A stretch of 64,000 nt of DNA from Deltaproteobacteria bacterium. Lineage in GTDB: Bacteria > Desulfobacterota > Desulfobacteria > Desulfobacterales > Desulfosarcinaceae. The DNA is taken from assembly GCA_021824175.1 (NCBI GenBank), contig JAKALP010000017.1, forward strand, positions 1 through 64,000. The letters are read 5' to 3'. Each line of letters starts with the position of its first letter. The stretch's first letter is position 1. Shown one piece after another: positions 59,524-64,000 of this stretch. Made by a program: the position numbers and the translations under genes. The notes under the pieces were generated by a model. That model saw only the letters and a program-made list of their open reading frames with translations. It was not told where the DNA came from and ran no database searches.

Positions 59524-60120
59524 GTGGGATATAACCAGATTTACAAAGATCTCCTCGCTCGCCTCAAAACCGCGGACCTTCCTGCTTCCGCAAGAAATCT
59601 CGGTCTGGCGCTCAATGATGCGGGGGAAGTAATTGTCCAAACATTGGGTGCGGTATTTCTTGCATCTAATGACGGCGTAAGAAGATCGGATGGCAGACGG
59701 TTCAGCGACAACCTAGGAAGCGTGATTATCCACTATCTTCTGAATGCCAGCGGCTCCCGGCCGGCCGGCAAATTTGTCACTTTCGCGGAACTTGCGGGCC
59801 CTCTTTTCAAGGCCAGCAGCTATTCCGGCAGCGCCTTGGAGCTTCCCATTATCAAATGCTTCGCGGGCCGCGTTTCGGAACTATTGCAAACGGCGGCTGA
59901 TCTTGGGGGACGCCGTGGTGGCGAAGCCGGCTTAGGCGCGTTGAGTCTGATTTTTGAACCGCTGCCGCATATTTTTCTACAGCTTATCTTTTATGATCGC
60001 GACGAAGAGTTTCCGGCCAGGGCCACGTTGTTATTCGATGTGAATGCGACGCAGTTTGTGGAGTTCGAGGTCTTGGCGGTATTGGTGACGGAATTTGTCC
60101 GGTCCCTGACGAGACGCTAA
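59524..60120 (+). CDS. DUF3786 domain protein
   Basis: Starting from a GTG with no clear ribosome site, the 198-residue product has FSDNLGSVIIHYLLNASGSR, then GKFVTFAELAGPLFKASSYS and ARATLLFDVNATQF, the pattern of DUF3786. Such proteins occur in anaerobes next to corrinoid or Fe-S enzyme genes. No catalytic motif was recognised. Confidence 0.72.
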   Translation: MGYNQIYKDLLARLKTADLPASARNLGLALNDAGEVIVQTLGAVFLASNDGVRRSDGRRFSDNLGSVIIHYLLNASGSRPAGKFVTFAELAGPLFKASSYSGSALELPIIKCFAGRVSELLQTAADLGGRRGGEAGLGALSLIFEPLPHIFLQLIFYDRDEEFPARATLLFDVNATQFVEFEVLAVLVTEFVRSLTRR

Positions 60121-60178
60121 AGGGCCAAATATTCTTTTCCCCTGTCATGTAGTCTAAAGAAGGCTTGTAATCTTTCCA

Positions 60179-62506
60179 CTATCCCCCGCTCGCCGCCAGC
60201 CGCGGGCCCTGCTGATTCTTCATCAGCTCTTTTCGGATGGCCAGGCCCAGGCGTTCGATGGAGTAGGGTTTGCGGATATAGGTGCCGGCGCCCAGGGCTT
60301 GTGCTTCCTTGACCCGTTCGGTTTCGGAAAATCCGCTGGCGATGATGGCTTTCTGGCCGGGATGCAGGGCCAGGATTCTTTTATAGGTTTCAAGACCATC
60401 GATGCCCGGCCGCATGATCATATCCAGCAGCACAAGCTCCACGGTTCGGGTCTTGAGATATTCTACTGCTTCTTCACCACTTTTCACCGCGGCCGGCGTA
60501 TACCCCAATGTTATGAGCATGGCCGTGGCGATCTCCCGTTGGGTCTCCACGTCATCGACGATTAACACGTTCTCCCCGCTGCCCTTGAAATTATCGATGG
60601 ACAAGGTCGGCTCTTCGGCGGGCAAAGCTTCCCGGGTGGCTGGAAAATAAATAGTAAACGTCGTGCCCTGGCCGGCCGTGCTTTTCACGTCGATGTGACC
60701 GCCATGATCTTGCACTGTGCCCCACACCACCGCCATGCCCAGGCCCGTGCCGCTGCGGCCCATGACTTTCTTGGTGAAGAAGGGCTCAAAGATTTTGTCG
60801 ATGTCGCCGGGCGCAATTCCACCGCCAGTGTCAATAATGGAAAATACGACGCAATCGCCGGACGGCATGTTCTCTTCCTGCACCGTCTTGGTTTCTACCC
60901 ACTTGTTCTCGGTGGTGATGGTGATCAGGCCGTTTTCCTTAATGGCTTCGGCCGCGTTGGACACCAGATTCATCACGGTTTTGGTCAGGTGTACCGGCGA
61001 GCCGGAGAGATTGAGCAAAAAGGGATCCAGATGGGTTTTGACTTCAACTCCGGGATGAAAGTTTTGCAAGGTTTGAAATTCGGTGCTTTGCAGATATTCG
61101 GTGATGATCGTGTTCAGGTTGGTGACCTCTTTGACGGCCACGCCGCGGCGGGCCAGGGTCAAGAGATCCTGCACAATGGCTACGGCGCGCTCCCCTGACT
61201 TTTTTATGGCCGCGATGGGCTTGCGCATGGGGTCGGCATCCTTCATTTTCATCAGCAGCAATTCAGGGTAGCTCACCACGCCCGACAAGGTGTTATTCAG
61301 GTCATGGGCCACGCCGCCGGCCAGAGTGCCCACGGCCTCCATTTTCTGAGCCCGCCGCAGACGGCTCTCCATCATTTTGTGTTCGGTGATGTCCCGCGCC
61401 AGCCCCTGAAAGCCGATGGCCTCTCCTTCATTGTTGCAGATCAACGAGGTCAGAATACTCACGGTGCGGATACCCTTGCTCTTGGAGATGACTTCCAGAT
61501 CCACTGGCAGGCTCGATTTTCCGGTGGTGAAGACTTTGTTGAATACCTGATAGAGCTTTTCAGCGTTTTGCTTGTCGGTGTAGGCCCGGTAACTCATCCC
61601 GGTCAACTCGGCTTCACTAAATCCCAGGCGCTGGCACAAGGCCCGGTTGAAAAAGGTCAAGTTGCCTTGCATGTCGACCTCGAAATAGGCGTCTTCGATG
61701 GTTTCCAGGATGGTGCGATACTTTTCTTCACTCTCCCGCAACGCCCTGGTGATCCCTTTGCGCTCTTCAATTTCCTGGGCCAGTTTCTGGTTGGATTCGG
61801 AAAGCTTGTTGCGCTCGCTGAGCAGCAATTGGGAAAAGGTCTTTGCTGAACGGTCGGATTGATCCAGGCGAATAAAAAACAGGGTAATCAGGATGGTGGT
61901 GCTGATATTGATGAAAAGCAAATCGATGGCGATCATGTGCCAGTAGAGCAGGGCATCATCGAGCTTAAAGATATTGTCCCAGTAACCGTGTTGGATCAAC
62001 ACGCCCACGATCACCCAGGTCATGAGATTGATGATGATGGAGGCGATGGCCCCTGGCCAACCCAGCAGGATGGAAGCGATGATACTGAAGGAAAAGAGCC
62101 ACTCCCGCGACGCCAGAAACGGCCCCACGGTCAAAATGACCGACATGCCGATGCCATAAATAAACCCGCAGGCAATACTGGCACGGTATTCAAACCGCGA
62201 TTTGGGGAAGAGAAATATCAGCAGGCAAGAAAGATAGCCGGCCGCGCAAATCCCTTGAATTAGCCAATATTCGTTGGCGATATTGCCAGGGATGCCCAGG
62301 ATCAAAATAACCAGTCCCACCGAAATCGCCACCAGAATAAACAGATAGAGCACTTTCTCCTTCCAGTGGTTGGCGGCACTGGCATCAAGTACGGCGTCGG
62401 GAGCGTATTTTTCGTAAAAGCGTTTAAACAGATCGATCACTGATAGCAAGGTGCGAGAGGATTTCTTATTGGTTCCGGTCATGGTCAACCCAAAGTAGGA
62501 GTACAT
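60179..62506 (-). CDS. Hybrid sensor histidine kinase with membrane domain, PAS and receiver
   Basis: The 775-residue protein has five to six membrane segments (residues about 48-220, for example VLYLFILVAISVGLVILILG), a short coiled coil, a PAS domain (SEEKYRTILETIEDAYFEVD to ARDITEHK), a HisKA domain with the phospho-acceptor in GGVAHDLNNTL, an ATPase domain (DTGGGIAP, FEPFFTKK, GRSGTGLGMAVVWG) and a C-terminal receiver with Asp in LLDMIMRPG and the conserved Lys in IRKPYS. HDLNN instead of HELRN is typical of this subclass. Phosphate can pass internally to the receiver; the output partner is not visible. The start may be ATG 62506 or 62482. Signal unknown. Confidence 0.9.
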   Translation of the reverse strand: MYSYFGLTMTGTNKKSSRTLLSVIDLFKRFYEKYAPDAVLDASAANHWKEKVLYLFILVAISVGLVILILGIPGNIANEYWLIQGICAAGYLSCLLIFLFPKSRFEYRASIACGFIYGIGMSVILTVGPFLASREWLFSFSIIASILLGWPGAIASIIINLMTWVIVGVLIQHGYWDNIFKLDDALLYWHMIAIDLLFINISTTILITLFFIRLDQSDRSAKTFSQLLLSERNKLSESNQKLAQEIEERKGITRALRESEEKYRTILETIEDAYFEVDMQGNLTFFNRALCQRLGFSEAELTGMSYRAYTDKQNAEKLYQVFNKVFTTGKSSLPVDLEVISKSKGIRTVSILTSLICNNEGEAIGFQGLARDITEHKMMESRLRRAQKMEAVGTLAGGVAHDLNNTLSGVVSYPELLLMKMKDADPMRKPIAAIKKSGERAVAIVQDLLTLARRGVAVKEVTNLNTIITEYLQSTEFQTLQNFHPGVEVKTHLDPFLLNLSGSPVHLTKTVMNLVSNAAEAIKENGLITITTENKWVETKTVQEENMPSGDCVVFSIIDTGGGIAPGDIDKIFEPFFTKKVMGRSGTGLGMAVVWGTVQDHGGHIDVKSTAGQGTTFTIYFPATREALPAEEPTLSIDNFKGSGENVLIVDDVETQREIATAMLITLGYTPAAVKSGEEAVEYLKTRTVELVLLDMIMRPGIDGLETYKRILALHPGQKAIIASGFSETERVKEAQALGAGTYIRKPYSIERLGLAIRKELMKNQQGPRLAASGG

Positions 62507-62705
62507 GGGCGTTATGGTGCTTGGCTTCGCCCACTACACTTGAATATGGCCACGCCACCGCGCGCAGGGTTTGGGCACACCATGGCAAATACGGTGACCT
62601 GACCTGCTGGGGGGGTGGCGATGCGTCGTGACCTATCCAGATCCCAAATTCCAGCATAAAGATTGCACAAGAATATCAGAAAAGTCGTCGGAAACAAATA
62701 AGATT

Positions 62706-63023
62706 TTAGGGTTCCGGCTCCATGGTGGTGCGCAGGGGAAAGCCATGCTCGCGGGCCAGGGAGGTGACCGTGCTGACCTTGGTTTCAGCCACATCCCGGG
62801 GATAGATACCGGCCAAACCAGTACCCTGACGGTGGACCTGCCACATCAGGGTTACGGCCGCTTCGGGGGATTTATGAAAGACGTAGACCAGCACCTCCAC
62901 CACAAAATCGCGGGTGGTGTAATCATCATTGTGCAGGATCACCCGGTACATGGGTGGCTCCTGGGTGCGCACTTCGCTGCGCTCCTTGACGACTTCAATG
63001 ATTTCGGGTTGCTGGGTGCTCAT
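62706..63023 (-). CDS. clpS: ClpS adaptor protein
   Basis: The 105-residue product has PMYRVILHNDDYTTRDFVVE (from residue 24), VYVFHKSPEAAVTLMWQVHR and GIYPRDVAETKVSTV, all diagnostic of ClpS, which delivers N-degron substrates to ClpAP. The acidic HNDDYT segment and Met/His pocket residues are intact. A clpA gene does not follow within the window. The C-terminal tail TTMEPEP is acidic. Confidence 0.95.
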   Translation of the reverse strand: MSTQQPEIIEVVKERSEVRTQEPPMYRVILHNDDYTTRDFVVEVLVYVFHKSPEAAVTLMWQVHRQGTGLAGIYPRDVAETKVSTVTSLAREHGFPLRTTMEPEP

Positions 63024-63100
63024 GGCTGTTCGCGTGTCCTAGGGGTTGTTTAAAAAATCAAAAAATAACATCGCTGGGGTGGAAATCAAGGTGGATTCCG

Positions 63101-63311
63101 TGTGCCCGTTTGCCCGTTGGCCCGTTGGCCCGTGTGCCCGTTTGCCTGTTTGGCGGTGTATTCGAGTGCGGTGTACGTCTTACACGCAGCGCATCGGGAT
63201 TGAGCCAAGCTTGAAGCCGAAAAGTTGAGTCCCAGACATAAGACGATTACAAATGCGCAGACCACCAAACGGGCACACGGGCCACGGGCCAACGGGCTAA
63301 CGGGCCAACGG
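63101..63311. repeat. CCCGTT-type stuttered inverted repeat, copy 2
   Basis: Left arm GTGTGCCCGTTTGCCCGTTGG... (63101-63152); right arm AAACGGGCACACGGGCCACG... (63263-63311). The arms are separated by about 110 bases. It fills the gap between clpS and the prephenate dehydrogenase gene. Confidence 0.85.
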
Positions 63312-63315
63312 CTCC

Positions 63316-64000
63316 CTACTTCTTCTTCTCAATCTCATCCAAATGTTCATGGATGTTGGCCATGGCGGCCATGAAGGCCTGGCGTTTTTCCCGGGCATAG
63401 GGATTGTAGCGGTGCATGTCTTCGAAGAGTTGCCAGGTGTCGTTGTTGACTACGCCCAGAATGTGCAGCAGGCGGCGGTACCCCTCGGTGTCGATGTCCA
63501 GAGCCGGGGCCCCGAATTTGGCCAGAGCCCGGCCAATGAAGTGGGTTAAAGACAAGCTCACGGCGATCTTCTGATCATGATCCGATGGCGTGGTTTCGAT
63601 GAGGATCAAGCCCTTTTGCTTGAGCCATGCTTTGATGCGCTGGTAGCGGTGAGTGGCGATACGTTCGGGGCAGAGCACGATCTTGTGGCCCACCAGGGAT
63701 TTGGCCGCACTGTCCGGGCCGAACATGGGATGGGTGGGCAGAATATCCACCGACTCCGGCAGGTATTGGCGCATCCACTGGGCCGGCCGCTCCTTGACCG
63801 AGCAGACATCGGCCACGATGGTGCCCGCTTCAAGCAGCGGGGCGATCTGTTGCAAAGTGGCCGGCATGGCCGAAATGGGCACGCATAAAATCACGATCTT
63901 CTGGCTGCAGGCTTCGTCCAGACTCACCAGCCGCCCGCCGGCCTCGTGGATATCGCTCTCCTTGTCCACATTGCGGGTATGCACCACCACCTTGAATTCG
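63316..64000 (-). CDS. tyrA: Prephenate dehydrogenase, 5' end beyond the window
   Basis: At least 228 residues are visible, reading in from the window edge (EFKVVVHTRN). The Rossmann part includes IVILCVPISAMPATLQQIAP, followed by LPTHPMFGPDSAAKSLVGHK, which holds the HPMFGP motif of TyrA, and the C-terminal dimerisation helices (LTHFIGRALAKFG). The enzyme converts prephenate to 4-hydroxyphenylpyruvate with NAD(P). The start codon and nucleotide-binding GxGxxG lie outside the window; the gene is not broken, only cut by the edge. The last residues EIEKKK lie next to a CCCGTT repeat. Confidence 0.9.
   Translation of the reverse strand, partial: EFKVVVHTRNVDKESDIHEAGGRLVSLDEACSQKIVILCVPISAMPATLQQIAPLLEAGTIVADVCSVKERPAQWMRQYLPESVDILPTHPMFGPDSAAKSLVGHKIVLCPERIATHRYQRIKAWLKQKGLILIETTPSDHDQKIAVSLSLTHFIGRALAKFGAPALDIDTEGYRRLLHILGVVNNDTWQLFEDMHRYNPYAREKRQAFMAAMANIHEHLDEIEKKK

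Overview
The window looks like a chromosomal piece of an anaerobic, probably sulfate-reducing deltaproteobacterium (Desulfobacterota, most likely near Desulfosarcina/Desulfatitalea). Pointers are a UGA-containing formate dehydrogenase, a 907-residue molybdenum aldehyde oxidoreductase of the Desulfovibrio gigas Mop type with its accessory genes, a DUF3786 protein, cobalamin-type radical SAM proteins, and the moderately GC-rich coding sequence. The lineage is inferred from gene content; no marker gene was searched.

Region by region. 0.2-5.7 kb: a TerC-family membrane protein, a secreted AFL-like lipase, a broken alpha/beta-hydrolase fragment, and a membrane pair made of an Lgt-like/CPBP-protease fusion and an HGSNAT-like acyltransferase. 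6.4-12.1 kb: four paralogous lipoprotein hydrolases of the PETase/cutinase type with serine-rich tails ending in GCN; two of them are divergent around an inverted repeat that carries a frameshifted gene remnant. Two more relatives lie at 31 and 36 kb. 12.4-22.4 kb: a membrane-anchored protein, then two cobalamin-type radical SAM enzymes, a methyltransferase, a polyprenyl-phosphate-type glycosyltransferase and a TMTC-like membrane/TPR protein, which look like one surface lipid or glycan modification locus. 22.8-30.8 kb: two tRNA-Ser genes, rlmN, and the conserved ffh-rpsP-khpA-rimM-trmD-SPOUT-rplS-rnhB-yraN-rsmI string, with a 139-bp palindromic mobile element inserted between rimM and trmD.

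32-59 kb is dominated by molybdenum and aldehyde metabolism. It holds a remnant of a molybdenum-storage-type protein, a selenocysteine formate dehydrogenase (UGA followed by a 7-bp SECIS-like stem), a one-component regulator with a binding-protein-like domain, modABC, a ModE HTH-only protein, a MoeA-like protein, the Mo aldehyde oxidoreductase, and a run of accessory genes. The run comprises an FAD/4Fe-4S oxidoreductase, a small zinc-ribbon-like protein, a methyltransferase, a C-GCAxxG-C-C protein, a radical SAM protein, a CoA ligase, XdhC, and a MocA-like nucleotidyltransferase fused to an HD domain. A classical aldehyde dehydrogenase fused to an iron alcohol dehydrogenase, with a structured leader, follows. 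Together these suggest molybdate uptake, cofactor maturation and interconversion of aldehydes with acids, alcohols and CoA esters.

59-64 kb: a flavin-binding PNPOx-fold protein, a DUF3786 protein, a hybrid histidine kinase, clpS and the truncated 3' part of a prephenate dehydrogenase gene. From 28 kb on, many intergenic gaps hold hairpins built from short stuttered words, several families of which recur in the window. No rRNA, CRISPR array, phage or intact insertion sequence was seen.
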